Assembly (NCBI GenBank): GCA_017450005.1
Contig: JAFSYM010000133.1
Coordinates: 1 to 53,673 of the forward strand
Length of the DNA: 53,673 nt
Source of the DNA: Clostridia bacterium
GTDB taxonomy: Bacteria > Bacillota > Clostridia > Oscillospirales > Acutalibacteraceae
Reading direction: 5' to 3'
In this document: piece after piece, positions 42,641 to 52,084 of the stretch
How the letters are laid out: each line of letters starts with the position of its first letter
How positions within the stretch are numbered: the first letter of the stretch is position 1
Notes under the pieces: model-generated
What the model was told of the DNA's origin: nothing
What the model saw: only the letters and a program-made list of their open reading frames with translations
Databases searched by the model: none
Translations under genes and position numbers: made by a program

Positions 42641-43147
42641 TTGAACGTCATTCATTTATTTGAGAGCGACAGACAGGCGTACTGGATCGAGGAAATCGGC
42701 AAAAGCGACTGGAGCGCGGGCGGACTGCTGTACGGTCTGCTGAAGGACGGCGACTTTTTCAAGTGGGTCGGTGAAGGCTCCGAGGTGCTGCTGCTGGTGC
42801 AGGGCGATACGCTGATCTCCTATTGTACGTTTGCAAAGATGGACGATATCCAGCCCACGGATCTGTCGCCCTGGGTCGGCTTTGTCTACACGTTTCCGGC
42901 CTATCGCGGCCGCCGCTGTGTCGGTCTGCTGTTTGCGGAAGCGGATCGCCTTGCACGCAGGGCGCACATTTCCGAAGTGTACGTGTCCACAAATCATATC
43001 GGCCTGTATGAAAAATACGGCTGCACATTTCTGAAAACGGCAAAGGATCTCGAGGGCGAATGGTCGAGAATCTATGTGCGGCGCGTACAGGATTCTGACG
43101 CCGTACCGCAGGATGCGGCACTGCCCGACGCATCGCATCAGGACTGA
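42641..43147 (+). CDS. GNAT-family N-acetyltransferase
   Basis: This 168-residue enzyme has a GNAT acetyl-CoA region, FVYTFPAYRGRRCVGLLFAEADRLARR, and LYEKYGCTFLKTA, the usual C-terminal strand. The start is a TTG at 42641 with AGAGGGGAAAG upstream. It sits 24 bases after the lipoprotein gene and 14 bases before the propeller-like gene. The acceptor substrate is unknown. Confidence 0.82.
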   Translation: MNVIHLFESDRQAYWIEEIGKSDWSAGGLLYGLLKDGDFFKWVGEGSEVLLLVQGDTLISYCTFAKMDDIQPTDLSPWVGFVYTFPAYRGRRCVGLLFAEADRLARRAHISEVYVSTNHIGLYEKYGCTFLKTAKDLEGEWSRIYVRRVQDSDAVPQDAALPDASHQD

Positions 43148-43161
43148 AAGGAGAAACTGAT

Positions 43162-44028
43162 ATGCGCTTTTTGGCTGCTGTACGTCGGTTTTTAGTGTTT
43201 CCCGTTATTCTGCTGACGCTGCTCACAATGCCCAAGCCCGTGGATACCGACACGGCGGCATTTACCGATCAGCATGTCTTTGTGCTGATCGATGCGCTGG
43301 CGGCGGGACAGGGCGTCACCACCGACGGCACATATTTTTATACCTCCGGAGCTGCGGCGGCTCTGAAACTGACGTTGCTGTCCAAAATCGACATAGCCAC
43401 CATGACCATGACGCGCAGGTGTATCAACCCGCTGCCGCAGAACTGTGAAAAACGCGGCAACAATCACATCGGCGGCATCAGCTATTATGACGGCAAAATT
43501 TACGCTTCCGTCGAGGGCGGCGACGTGTGCTTTGCCTGCATCGTCGTCTTTGATCCCGATACATTGGAGCCGACCGGCGAGGTGTATGATCTGCCCAACG
43601 CGGAGTATGACGACGGCATCCCCTGGCTTGCCGTAGATCCGCAGACGGGGTATCTGTACGCGTCCAAGTGGAGTCACGCCGAGACCGTCTTTGTGTATGA
43701 CGTGAACGACGGCATGCGCCTTGTCCGCTCTTTCCGTCCCGGCGGGATCGGGGAGCTGGACCGCATTCAGGGCGGCGAGTTTTATAACGGCACACTGTAT
43801 CTCTCGCAGGACACGACCGACAGCGGCAAAGTCAAGCGCATTCTCCGTCTGGACGCCGAAACGGACGAGGTAACCGTTGCGGCTGAGCGCGACGTGAACG
43901 GCAGCCGGATCGAGGCGGAGGGCATGACGTTCCTGACGCGAGACGGAGAACCCATACTGTATGTGCTGGATTATAACAAAGCGGTCGGCGTTTTCCTGCG
44001 GGAATATGCCATAGCGGGTGTGCGGTAA
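43162..44028 (+). CDS. Secreted propeller-like protein of unknown function
   Basis: This 288-residue protein has an N-terminal signal or anchor (FLAAVRRFLVFPVILLTLL). It then has repeated beta segments such as GGISYYDGKIYASVEGGD, WLAVDPQTGYLYASKWS and GGEFYNGTLYLSQDT, typical of a beta-propeller. The acidic loops could bind metal or a ligand, but no active site is recognised. AAAGGAG precedes the ATG. It ends its operon, followed by a hairpin terminator. Confidence 0.7.
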   Translation: MRFLAAVRRFLVFPVILLTLLTMPKPVDTDTAAFTDQHVFVLIDALAAGQGVTTDGTYFYTSGAAAALKLTLLSKIDIATMTMTRRCINPLPQNCEKRGNNHIGGISYYDGKIYASVEGGDVCFACIVVFDPDTLEPTGEVYDLPNAEYDDGIPWLAVDPQTGYLYASKWSHAETVFVYDVNDGMRLVRSFRPGGIGELDRIQGGEFYNGTLYLSQDTTDSGKVKRILRLDAETDEVTVAAERDVNGSRIEAEGMTFLTRDGEPILYVLDYNKAVGVFLREYAIAGVR

Positions 44029-44043
44029 AACGGTATGCCGACC

Positions 44044-44071
44044 GTTCGGCGACTGGCCGAACCGTTTTTTT
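44044..44071 (+). terminator. Terminator after the propeller-like gene
   Basis: GTTCGGC (44044-44050) pairs with GCCGAAC (44056-44062), followed by CG and seven T. Confidence 0.8.
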
Positions 44072-44101
44072 GCGCTCACCGCAAAAAGATAGGCAATATT
44101 A

Positions 44102-44130
44102 TTGCTTTTTGTGAAAATATGTTGTATAAT
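44102..44130 (+). promoter_or_regulatory. Promoter of the SDR gene
   Basis: TTGCTT (44102-44107) and TATAAT (44125-44130) are 17 bases apart, 32 bases before the ATG. Confidence 0.75.
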
Positions 44131-44162
44131 AGAATCTACCAAAAACAGACAGGAGAAAGAGA

Positions 44163-44936
44163 ATGAAACAGTATTTCGATTTTAAAGGTCAGGTCGCATT
44201 GGTCACGGGCTGCTCCGGCGGTCTGGGTGTGCAGATGGCGCAGGCTTTGGCGAACCAGGGCTGCGCGATTGTCGCCGTCGCCAGAAGACAGGACAAGCTC
44301 GACGAAGTCGTCGCGCAGCTTCGCGCGGATTACGGCGTCGACGCGCTTGCGGTCAAGTGCGACATCACCGATACCGAGGCGGTGGACGCGGCAGTAGCAA
44401 AAGCGCTTGCGCATTTTGGCCGCATCGACATCCTCATCAACAACGCCGGCACAGGCGCAGTCGCGCCGGCCGAGGACATCACCGACGAGCAGTTTGACAA
44501 CGAATGCAAGATCGACCTGTTCGGTTCCTTCAAGGTGGCCAGAGCTGTCGCCAAGCAGGCGATGATCCCCGCCAAATACGGCCGCATCATCAATATCGCA
44601 TCCATGTACGGTCTTGTGGGCAACAAGATCGCCGGTTCCGCACCGTATCATGCGGCAAAGGGCGGCGTGGTAAATCTGACGCGCGCACTTGCAGCGGAGT
44701 GGGGTAAGTACGGCATCACCGTCAATTCGATCTGCCCCGGCTATTTCTATACCGATCTGACGCGCGAAACGCTGAACAGCGACTTCTTCCAGCAGAACGC
44801 CAGAACGATGATCCCGCTTGAACGCTACGGTGAAGAGGGCGAGCTGGACACGGCAACGCTGTTCTTTGCTTCCAAAGCATCGTCCTATGTGACCGGAACG
44901 AACCTCGCGGTAGACGGCGGCTACACGTGCATGTAA
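44163..44936 (+). CDS. Short-chain dehydrogenase/reductase
   Basis: This 257-residue classical SDR has TGCSGGLG (NAD(P) loop, residues 14-21), NNAGTG, a serine in IASMYG, and YHAAKGG with the catalytic tyrosine and lysine. It ends with GTNLAVDGGYTCM, as in gluconate 5-dehydrogenase and 3-oxoacyl reductase-like enzymes. Position among sugar hydrolase genes suggests a sugar-acid or sugar-alcohol substrate. ACAGGAG precedes the ATG. It has its own promoter and terminator. Confidence 0.92.
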   Translation: MKQYFDFKGQVALVTGCSGGLGVQMAQALANQGCAIVAVARRQDKLDEVVAQLRADYGVDALAVKCDITDTEAVDAAVAKALAHFGRIDILINNAGTGAVAPAEDITDEQFDNECKIDLFGSFKVARAVAKQAMIPAKYGRIINIASMYGLVGNKIAGSAPYHAAKGGVVNLTRALAAEWGKYGITVNSICPGYFYTDLTRETLNSDFFQQNARTMIPLERYGEEGELDTATLFFASKASSYVTGTNLAVDGGYTCM

Positions 44937-44957
44937 TCCGATTTCGTTAAAATGCAT

Positions 44958-45002
44958 CCGGCACAGAAGCGCATTTACTTCGCGCTTTTGTGCCGGCTTT
45001 TT
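44958..45002 (+). terminator. Terminator of the SDR gene
   Basis: CCGGCACAGAAGCGC (44958-44972) pairs with GCGCTTTTGTGCCGG (44982-44996) across 15 positions with one G-T pair, followed by CTTTTT. Confidence 0.9.
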
Positions 45003-45180
45003 GCTGCATGCCGATGCGTTCGTAAGGCATGCATATATTTTTCTCATAACGTATTTTTTGACCTTTTGTCTATGCTGAATCGCAGTATAGTATTCAGGAG
45101 CGTTTTACCAGAAAACGGCAGCATAGACGCCGATCTGGTCGGCACATGGGTCGCAGCGCCACAGGCGACAGAAGCGTCGT

Positions 45181-46353
45181 CTATACGTTTGCGTTTGTCG
45201 CAGACGCGCAGACGTTTGATGTTTCGGCTGAGTGATCACCCTGAAACATTTTGGTTGCCTGCTTCAAATGCTCTGTAATGGGCAGATGCTGCGGACAGGC
45301 GTTTTCGCACTGCTTGCATTCGACACACGCGCTTGCGAGTCCCCCTTCGGCGGTGGCCTGCGCATACGCTTCTTTGGCCTTTTCCAGTTGCCCGTCGCCA
45401 AGCTGGCGGTTCATCGCGGAGAAAATATCCGGGATGCGGATCTGCATCGGGCACCCTTCCACGCAGTAATGGCAGGCGGTGCAGGGGATTGTGCCGGAGC
45501 TGCCCATGATGCGCTGCGCCTGGCGGATAATGCGCTGTTCTTCCTCGTTCAGCGGACGGAAATCCCGCATGAAGGAGATGTTGTCGCGCATCTGCTCGAT
45601 ATTCGACATGCCGGACAGCACTGTGATGATGCCGTCGAGCGACGCGGCGAAACGGATGGCCCACGACGCGTACGACATATCGGGCGCATACGCCTTGAAC
45701 AGATCCTTGACCTCTTTCGGCGGATCTGCGAGCTTGCCGCCCTTGACCGGCTCCATGACCGTGATGGATTTGTCGTGCTTGCGCGCAACTTCGTAGTTGG
45801 CTCTGGACGTGACGGACGGGTTCTCCCAGTCCGCGTAATTGATCTGCAGCTGGATGAAATCCACCTCCGGGTGCTCGGTCAGAATCTGATCCAGCAGCTC
45901 CGGCCCGGCGTGGTAGGAGAAGCCGAAATGCTTGACAAGCCCTTTCGCTTTCTGTTCCTTGACGAAGTCCCACAGATGGAATTTGTCGTACTTTTGGTAG
46001 TTGTTTTCCATAAATGCGTGCAGCAGATAGTAGTCAAAGTATCCCGCGCCCGTGCGTTCGAGACTTGTATAGAACTGCTGCTTGGCCGCCTTTTCCGTCG
46101 GCGCGAGCATAAAGGCGTTGATCTTGGTGCACAGGGTGTAGCTCTCTCTGGGATAGCGGTCGACGAGCGCTTTTTTAGTTGCGGCTTCCGACCCGACATA
46201 GACAAATGCCGTGTCAAAGTAGGTAAAGCCCGCTTCCATGAACAGATCGACCATGGCTTTGATCTGCTCGATATCCATGCGCAGACCCTTGTGCGGCAGA
46301 CGCATCAGCCCGAAACCGAGCTTCGGGACTTCTTTTCCGAAATAATCCGACAT
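45181..46353 (-). CDS. Aldo-keto reductase with C-terminal 4Fe-4S domain (first of two)
   Basis: This 390-residue protein has an aldo-keto reductase barrel (MSDYFGKEVPKLGFGLMRLP, AFVYVGSEAATKKALVDRYP, KHFGFSYH) and a ferredoxin-like C-terminus with CTACHYCVEGCPMQI and CVECKQCENACPQHL. Such iron-sulphur AKRs are common in anaerobes. The last 18 residues or so after MFQG run beyond the usual end and read through an intergenic remnant. The ATG at 46353 has AAGGAG seven bases upstream. The second similar protein lies at 49727. The natural substrate is unknown. Confidence 0.88.
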   Translation of the reverse strand: MSDYFGKEVPKLGFGLMRLPHKGLRMDIEQIKAMVDLFMEAGFTYFDTAFVYVGSEAATKKALVDRYPRESYTLCTKINAFMLAPTEKAAKQQFYTSLERTGAGYFDYYLLHAFMENNYQKYDKFHLWDFVKEQKAKGLVKHFGFSYHAGPELLDQILTEHPEVDFIQLQINYADWENPSVTSRANYEVARKHDKSITVMEPVKGGKLADPPKEVKDLFKAYAPDMSYASWAIRFAASLDGIITVLSGMSNIEQMRDNISFMRDFRPLNEEEQRIIRQAQRIMGSSGTIPCTACHYCVEGCPMQIRIPDIFSAMNRQLGDGQLEKAKEAYAQATAEGGLASACVECKQCENACPQHLPITEHLKQATKMFQGDHSAETSNVCASATNANV

Positions 46354-46469
46354 AACATTCTCCTTTTCTCGTTGCTTGAATCTCCGGTATTTACTTTTAT
46401 TGTACACTTTGACGCCCAAAAAAACAAGTCCGAAAGTGAAATAACGACCGGATTCTTTAGCGGTTCCGA

Positions 46470-46499
46470 TTGACGCAGTTCTGTTTTGTATGGTATAAT
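46470..46499 (+). promoter_or_regulatory. Promoter of the DUF4038 hydrolase operon
   Basis: TTGACG (46470-46475) and TATAAT (46494-46499) are 18 bases apart, 49 bases before the ATG. It is divergent from the aldo-keto reductase gene. Confidence 0.75.
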
Positions 46500-46548
46500 G
46501 CTGCTGTAATTCGTCTGCGGTCTGCGACCGGTTCAAAGGAGAATCTCC

Positions 46549-48576
46549 ATGAAAAACTGCCGACAGAAAATCCTGTGCGTTTTGCTGTGCGCCGTGCTGC
46601 TGGCTGCGCCGGTCTTTCCGGCTGCCGCGGTTTCCGAAAACGCGTCGGACAGCGCGCGCACGTGCATGCGCTCTTTCCATCAGGCGCTGGGTTCGGCTGC
46701 TGTTGTTTTTTATCGCATTCTGAACGCAATCAGGCAGGTGAATCAGATGACTGTACCGAATCCCGCGCCGCTGCCCGTCAAAACGACGCCCGCTTCGCAT
46801 ATTCCGTCGGTCGATCCGTCGCAGGACGCGATCCGTGCCGAAACATGGCGCTGTGTGGAGCTGACGTTTTCCGGCAGCAGGGCCTATGCGGACCCGTTCT
46901 CCGATGTGACGCTCGATGTGCTGCTCATCGGCGGGGGTGTGCAGTACACGATTCCCTGTTTCTGGGACGGCGGCAACACATGGAAAGCGCGTGTGGCCTG
47001 TCCTGCGGCGGGACGGTGGTACTATGAAACCGTCTGTTCGGATGCGGCGAACGAGGGGCTGCACGGACAGACCGGTGTGATCGAATGCGCACAGTACGAC
47101 GGCGATCTTGCCGTATACAGGCACGGTTTCCCCACGACGGGCGCCGGCAAGAAGTATTTCACCTATGCCGACGGAACGCCGTTCTTCTACCTCGGCGATA
47201 CGCACTGGAGCTTGGGCGACGAGACGGCCGACATGGTGCGTGAGATTACCGCCAAGCGCACGGCGCAGGGCTTCTCCGTCTGGCAGAGCGAGCCCATCGG
47301 CGAAAAGTTCAACCTCGCCGACGGTGTGACTGAGGCGGATCTTTTGGGGCTGCACGCATACGACGAAAAGTTCCGCATCATTGCCGACGCCGGATTGACG
47401 CACGCGAACGCCGCGTTTTTCTTTCCGAGCGACATGCACACGCTCATCGTCCTGCACGGCGGCTACGCGGACAGGACGATCACCGGCACCGTGAATGTCG
47501 GGAGGTCGACGGTGCACGACCTGTCGGACACGGCCAAAGCGTATCTTGACCGGCTCAGCCGCTACTGGGTCGCGCGCTACGGCGCATATCCGGTGATGTG
47601 GACGCTCGGGCAGGAGACGGACAACGACTTTTACTGGAGCGATACCTCGCATCCGGACTGGAATGCGCTCAACAATCCGTATAAGCTGGTCGCGCAATAC
47701 ATGGCGCAATACGACGCCTATGCGCATCCGTTGACGGCACATCAGGAAAACACCGGCGCGACGTGCGCATACGGCAGCGGCGAGGGTGCGTCCGAGCGTC
47801 TGCATGTGTTCCATAGGCATGCCGCGCCCTCGGCATTCCGCGATGTACCCGCGCACAATTTCTACGCCGCACAGTGGTCCCCGTCCAAGACAGGCGCCTT
47901 TGACGCGGGCATAGTCAAGGATTACTGGTTCAATTCGCAGGGAAAGCCCGCGATCAATTATGAGGGACAGTACTGCTATCTCTGGACCAAAAACTTCGGC
48001 GCCAGAATGCAGGGCTGGACGGCGTATCTGAGCGGCCTGTACGGCTACGGCTGGGGCGGACAGGATACATGGAGCTATCTGAATATCTATAACGAAGAAG
48101 AGCAAAGCGACGACGGCGTCGATGTGATTACGCCGGAAGAAAAGAAGAACGCGACGTGGCGTGACGCGCTGGAGTATCCGAGCTCGTATCAGGTCGGTTA
48201 CATGCGCGCATTTCTGGAGGACGGCAGATGGTGGGAGCTGATTCCGCGCTTTGACAACAAGTCGTACTTCGTTCCGCGCAGTGGCGTCTACAGCGTGTGC
48301 GCGTCCGACGCGGACAACAGCGAGATAGTGCTGTATTTCTATTCATTCTCCGATCCGTCGGTTGCGCAGCGGACCAACGCCACGAAACGCGGCGGCGTAT
48401 CGACCGGTACGCTCGGCTGTCTGGAAGCGTCCGCGCAGTACCGGTACCAATGGTTCGACCCGGTCAGCGGGCGTTACGGCGCGCAGGGGACGTTCCGCGC
48501 ATCCGCGCTCGGCACGTACTATATCGGCGAAAAGCCGTCCGCGACGGATTGGGCGCTGCGTATCACGCGCGAATAA
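46549..48576 (+). CDS. Secreted DUF5060/DUF4038 glycoside hydrolase (GH140-like)
   Basis: This 675-residue protein starts with a signal peptide (MKNCRQKILCVLLCAVLLAA, cut near FPAAAV). A DUF5060-type N-terminal beta domain (WRCVELTFSGS) is followed by a DUF4038 catalytic barrel, YFTYADGTPFFYLGDTHWSL, and a C-terminal collagen-binding-like domain. Probable catalytic glutamates are in WTLGQETDND and in INYEGQYC. Related enzymes cleave apiose or other side chains of rhamnogalacturonan II. AAGGAG precedes the ATG. It opens a run of genes that includes the CapA-like, AKR, fucosidase and phosphoesterase genes. Confidence 0.8.
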   Translation: MKNCRQKILCVLLCAVLLAAPVFPAAAVSENASDSARTCMRSFHQALGSAAVVFYRILNAIRQVNQMTVPNPAPLPVKTTPASHIPSVDPSQDAIRAETWRCVELTFSGSRAYADPFSDVTLDVLLIGGGVQYTIPCFWDGGNTWKARVACPAAGRWYYETVCSDAANEGLHGQTGVIECAQYDGDLAVYRHGFPTTGAGKKYFTYADGTPFFYLGDTHWSLGDETADMVREITAKRTAQGFSVWQSEPIGEKFNLADGVTEADLLGLHAYDEKFRIIADAGLTHANAAFFFPSDMHTLIVLHGGYADRTITGTVNVGRSTVHDLSDTAKAYLDRLSRYWVARYGAYPVMWTLGQETDNDFYWSDTSHPDWNALNNPYKLVAQYMAQYDAYAHPLTAHQENTGATCAYGSGEGASERLHVFHRHAAPSAFRDVPAHNFYAAQWSPSKTGAFDAGIVKDYWFNSQGKPAINYEGQYCYLWTKNFGARMQGWTAYLSGLYGYGWGGQDTWSYLNIYNEEEQSDDGVDVITPEEKKNATWRDALEYPSSYQVGYMRAFLEDGRWWELIPRFDNKSYFVPRSGVYSVCASDADNSEIVLYFYSFSDPSVAQRTNATKRGGVSTGTLGCLEASAQYRYQWFDPVSGRYGAQGTFRASALGTYYIGEKPSATDWALRITRE

Positions 48577-48627
48577 CGGCGCACACGATCCGGTCAACCC
48601 GCACCCTTTCTGTAAGGAGTGGATTCC

Positions 48628-49686
48628 ATGAAGAACTTGTACCGCGTGCTCGGCGTACTGCTGACGGTGCTTTTTATCGTCGTGATTGCGCTTCTGGTGA
48701 TGATCCGTACCGAGGAACCCGCGTGGACAGACGCACAGGCGCAGCCGCACACGCAAATGCAGACGACCGCTGCAGCGCAGGACAACACGCTGACGATTTC
48801 GTTTGTCGGCGACTGCATGTTTGCCAGCGATCACGGCAAGGCCGAACCGGGATCGTTCAACCGCATGGCCGAAGAACAGCCGCCGTCGTATTTTCTGCAA
48901 AACTTTGCGCCACTGTTTCGGGCGGATGATTTCACCGTTGCCAACTGCGAATGCGTGCTGTCCGACAATGTGCTGCAGGAAAAAGAAGCGTCCGGGCCGA
49001 GATCCTTCTGGTTCAAAGGCCCTGCGCGTCATGCCGAAATCTTTCAGACGGCGGGCGTGGAGTTTGCCAGCGTGGTCAACAACCACTCCCATGACTTCCG
49101 CCAGCAGGGGAGTGACGACACGGTGGCGGCATTGGAGAGCGTCGGCGTACTGCCCGGCAAGCGGGACGAGGTGACCTATACGCATGTAAAGGGACAGAAG
49201 CTCGGCATTTTCTGCTATGAGCTGGTTCGCCCCGGTCAGGTGGACGACGTGCTTGAAAAGGTCAGTGAAATGCGCCTTGCGGATTGCAATCTGATTATTC
49301 TGTATTTTCACAGCGGGATCGAGTATCAGACCATGCCGGAGCGGTGGCTTGTGCGCGCATTTCATCAATTGATCGACGCCGGCGTCGACGTGATTGTCAG
49401 CTCGCATCCGCACGTGATCCAGCCGATGGAGGTCTATCACGACAAACCGATCCTTTACTCTTTGGGCAACTTCTGTTTCGGCGGCAACTATCGCCCGCCC
49501 GTAGATACGGTCGTCTATCAGGCAGTCTATATGCTGCAGAACGGAACGATCGCCGACCGCCGGGACGTGCTGATCCCGTGCGCGGTCTATTCGGGCGAGC
49601 TGAACAACTACCAGCCGTACATCGTGACGGATGCGGATAAAAAAGAGGAAATTCTGCAATTCATGCGCACGCCGGTCGCATCGTGA
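48628..49686 (+). CDS. CapA-family metallophosphoesterase-like protein, membrane-anchored
   Basis: This 352-residue protein has one N-terminal membrane span (VLGVLLTVLFIVVIALLVMI) and an external CapA-type domain with SFVGDCMFAS, FTVANCECVLSD, VVNNHSHDF and VIVSSHPHVIQPME. The family includes CapA/PgsA of poly-gamma-glutamate export and related calcineurin-like enzymes. No other capsule genes are near, so a role in poly-glutamate is not certain. The ATG at 48628 has AAGGAG eight bases upstream; a GTG at 48619 overlaps that site. Confidence 0.85.
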   Translation: MKNLYRVLGVLLTVLFIVVIALLVMIRTEEPAWTDAQAQPHTQMQTTAAAQDNTLTISFVGDCMFASDHGKAEPGSFNRMAEEQPPSYFLQNFAPLFRADDFTVANCECVLSDNVLQEKEASGPRSFWFKGPARHAEIFQTAGVEFASVVNNHSHDFRQQGSDDTVAALESVGVLPGKRDEVTYTHVKGQKLGIFCYELVRPGQVDDVLEKVSEMRLADCNLIILYFHSGIEYQTMPERWLVRAFHQLIDAGVDVIVSSHPHVIQPMEVYHDKPILYSLGNFCFGGNYRPPVDTVVYQAVYMLQNGTIADRRDVLIPCAVYSGELNNYQPYIVTDADKKEEILQFMRTPVAS

Positions 49687-49726
49687 CGGATGTGTGCTTT
49701 CGCAGACAAAAGGGGAGGCATATTGT

Positions 49727-50869
49727 ATGCAATACAGAAGACTGGGCAGAACAGGACTGCAGGTCAGCGAGATCGGCTTCGGCGGCGAGTGGCTGGAGCG
49801 GCATGACGAGGCGCATTCAGTCGAGTTGATGCGCTATGCGCACAGCAAAGGCATCAATATCGTCGACTGCTGGATGCCGGATCCGAAATCGCGCGACATC
49901 ATCGGCAAAGCTATGCAGGGGTGCCGGGATTCGTGGTATGTGCAGGGACACATCGGTTCCACCTATCAGAACGGACAGTATGTGCGGTCGCGGGATCTGC
50001 AATTTGTGCGTCCCGCGTTTGAGGATCTGCTGCGCCGATTTCAAAGCGATTATGTGGATCTGGGCATGATCCACTATATCGACTCCATGGAGGACTGGGA
50101 CAACGCCATGCACGGCGCGTATATCGACTACGTGCGCGAGCTGCACGAAAAGGGCGTGATCCGTCATATCGGTCTGTCCACGCACAATCCGCTGATCGGC
50201 AAGCTCGCGGTGCAGACCGGCTTTATTGAGATGATCCTGTTCAGCATCAACCCCGCATTCGATATGCGGCCGGCGACCGAGGATCTGGACAGCATGTTCG
50301 GCGCGTATGACGCGCATTTTTCGGGTATTGATCCGGACAGAGCGGAGCTTTACAGAATGTGCGAGGCGCAGGACGTCGGCATCACGGTGATGAAGGGGTT
50401 CTTCGGCGGCAGACTGTTCCGCACGGAGCAGTCGCCGTTCGGCGTGGCGTTTACACCCGCGCAGTTGATCCATTATGCGCTGACAAGACCCGGCGCCGCA
50501 TCCATTCTCTGCGGCTATGATACGAAAGAACAGGTAGACGAAGCGCTCTCTTATGAAACGGCAACGGACGCGCAGAAGGACTACGCATCCGTGCTGGCGT
50601 CGGCGCCGCTGCACGCATACAGCGGTCAGTGCACCTACTGCGGTCACTGCAAGCCGTGTCCGGTCGATATCGATATTGCCATGGTCAACAAGCTGTATGA
50701 CCTGGCCGCAGCGCAGACAACGGTGCCGCAAAGCGTGGCGCAGCATTACCGCGCGCTGGAACACACCGCGTCGGAATGCATCGGCTGCCGCGGCTGCGAG
50801 TCGAGATGTCCGTTCGGCGTCGGCGTTGCCGACCGCATGACAAAGACCGCCGATCTGTTCGGTTTTTAA
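49727..50869 (+). CDS. Aldo-keto reductase with C-terminal 4Fe-4S domain (second of two)
   Basis: This 380-residue protein begins MQYRRLGRTGLQVSEIGFGG and has an AKR barrel, then CTYCGHCKPCPVDI and CIGCRGCESRCPFG for iron-sulphur clusters. It is a paralogue of the protein at 45181. GGGAGG is eight bases before the ATG at 49727. The fucosidase gene follows 22 bases later, so it may reduce a sugar or lactone released by the hydrolases, but this is inference. Confidence 0.9.
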   Translation: MQYRRLGRTGLQVSEIGFGGEWLERHDEAHSVELMRYAHSKGINIVDCWMPDPKSRDIIGKAMQGCRDSWYVQGHIGSTYQNGQYVRSRDLQFVRPAFEDLLRRFQSDYVDLGMIHYIDSMEDWDNAMHGAYIDYVRELHEKGVIRHIGLSTHNPLIGKLAVQTGFIEMILFSINPAFDMRPATEDLDSMFGAYDAHFSGIDPDRAELYRMCEAQDVGITVMKGFFGGRLFRTEQSPFGVAFTPAQLIHYALTRPGAASILCGYDTKEQVDEALSYETATDAQKDYASVLASAPLHAYSGQCTYCGHCKPCPVDIDIAMVNKLYDLAAAQTTVPQSVAQHYRALEHTASECIGCRGCESRCPFGVGVADRMTKTADLFGF

Positions 50870-50891
50870 GAAGGGAGTTTCGGATACGACG

Positions 50892-52070
50892 ATGCAGATC
50901 AAACCGGAACAACTGGATTTCCTGCGCTGGGAATTCGGCGTGTTCTTTCACTTCGGCATCCGCACCTTCAACGAGGGACACCGGGACTGGGACGAAAAGC
51001 CGATGGCGCTCTCGTCCTTCAACCCGTCCGATCTGGACTGCGGCGAGTGGATCGAAGCCGCGCACGACGCGGGCGCGCGCTATGCCGTGCTGGTCTGTAA
51101 GCATCACGACGGGTTTGCAAACTGGCCTTCCGCTTATACCGACTATTCGGTGCGCTGTACCCCTTGGCAAAACGGCGGCGGCGACGTTGTGCGGGAGTTT
51201 ACACAGGCTTGCCGCCGATACGGATTAAAAATCGGCCTGTACTACTCGCCGGCGCAGTTTGGTTCCTCGCGGATGCAGGGCACGCAGTACGACGATTATT
51301 TCATCGGCCAGATCCGGGAGCTGCTCACAAACTACGGCGTGATCGACTACCTCTGGTTCGACGGCTGCGGTTGTGAGAACCACCGCTTTGACACCGACCG
51401 TATCGTTGCGGAAATCCGGAAGTGTCAGCCGCAGATTCTGCTCTTTAACCTCTGGGACCCGGACACGCGCTGGATCGGCAATGAGAGCGGAATCGCCGAC
51501 AGCCCCAATCCGCTGATTGTCGATTTGCACGGCGAGACACGCTTTCTGCCCGCGGAATGCGACTGCCGCATGCGGGATGAAAACTGGTTTTACAGCGAAA
51601 CGGACGCGCATACGGTCAAGAGCCCGGACGAGTTGATGGGACTGTACTATTATTCCGTCGGCAGAGGTTCCAACCTGCTGCTGAACATCGGACCCGACCG
51701 GCGCGGCAGGCTGCCGGATGCGGACAAGCAGGCGCTGCTTCGGTTCGGCGAAATCGTCCGGGAGAGCTTTTCTTCCCCGATTCGCTGTACTGCGGCGGCG
51801 CAGGCAGAGCGTCTGACGCTCGAAACCGAACCGCAGCTTGTCAATCACGTGGTTCTCGCGGAGACCGTCACCGACAGCGAAATCCAATCGTTTACAATCC
51901 GCGCATATCCGTGTTCCGGCAGCGCACCGGTTTGCGTGTATCGGGGCGATACGATCGGGAACAAGGCGATCTGCCGTTTTCCGACGATCCGAACCGGTAA
52001 AATCGAAATCAGCTTTGACCGGGACAAACCGGTTTCCGCCGCGTTATTCTATCTCAGGCAATTTCAATGA
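50892..52070 (+). CDS. Alpha-L-fucosidase (GH29)
   Basis: This 392-residue enzyme has the GH29 pattern FFHFGIRTFNEG, YAVLVCKHHDGFANW, GLKIGLYYSPAQ and LWFDGCG, where the aspartate is the probable nucleophile. A short C-terminal beta domain follows. No signal peptide is seen, so it is cytoplasmic. AAGGGAG lies about 14 bases before the ATG, longer than usual; no nearer start was found. It overlaps the next frame by a few bases and ends the carbohydrate set with the phosphoesterase. Confidence 0.92.
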   Translation: MQIKPEQLDFLRWEFGVFFHFGIRTFNEGHRDWDEKPMALSSFNPSDLDCGEWIEAAHDAGARYAVLVCKHHDGFANWPSAYTDYSVRCTPWQNGGGDVVREFTQACRRYGLKIGLYYSPAQFGSSRMQGTQYDDYFIGQIRELLTNYGVIDYLWFDGCGCENHRFDTDRIVAEIRKCQPQILLFNLWDPDTRWIGNESGIADSPNPLIVDLHGETRFLPAECDCRMRDENWFYSETDAHTVKSPDELMGLYYYSVGRGSNLLLNIGPDRRGRLPDADKQALLRFGEIVRESFSSPIRCTAAAQAERLTLETEPQLVNHVVLAETVTDSEIQSFTIRAYPCSGSAPVCVYRGDTIGNKAICRFPTIRTGKIEISFDRDKPVSAALFYLRQFQ

Positions 52071-52084
52071 TCGGAGTGACTACA

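Noticed and set aside
46354-48105. Extension of the aldo-keto reductase frame upstream to 48105
   Set aside because: It runs antisense to the DUF4038 hydrolase; the true start at 46353 has a good ribosome site and the family N-terminus.
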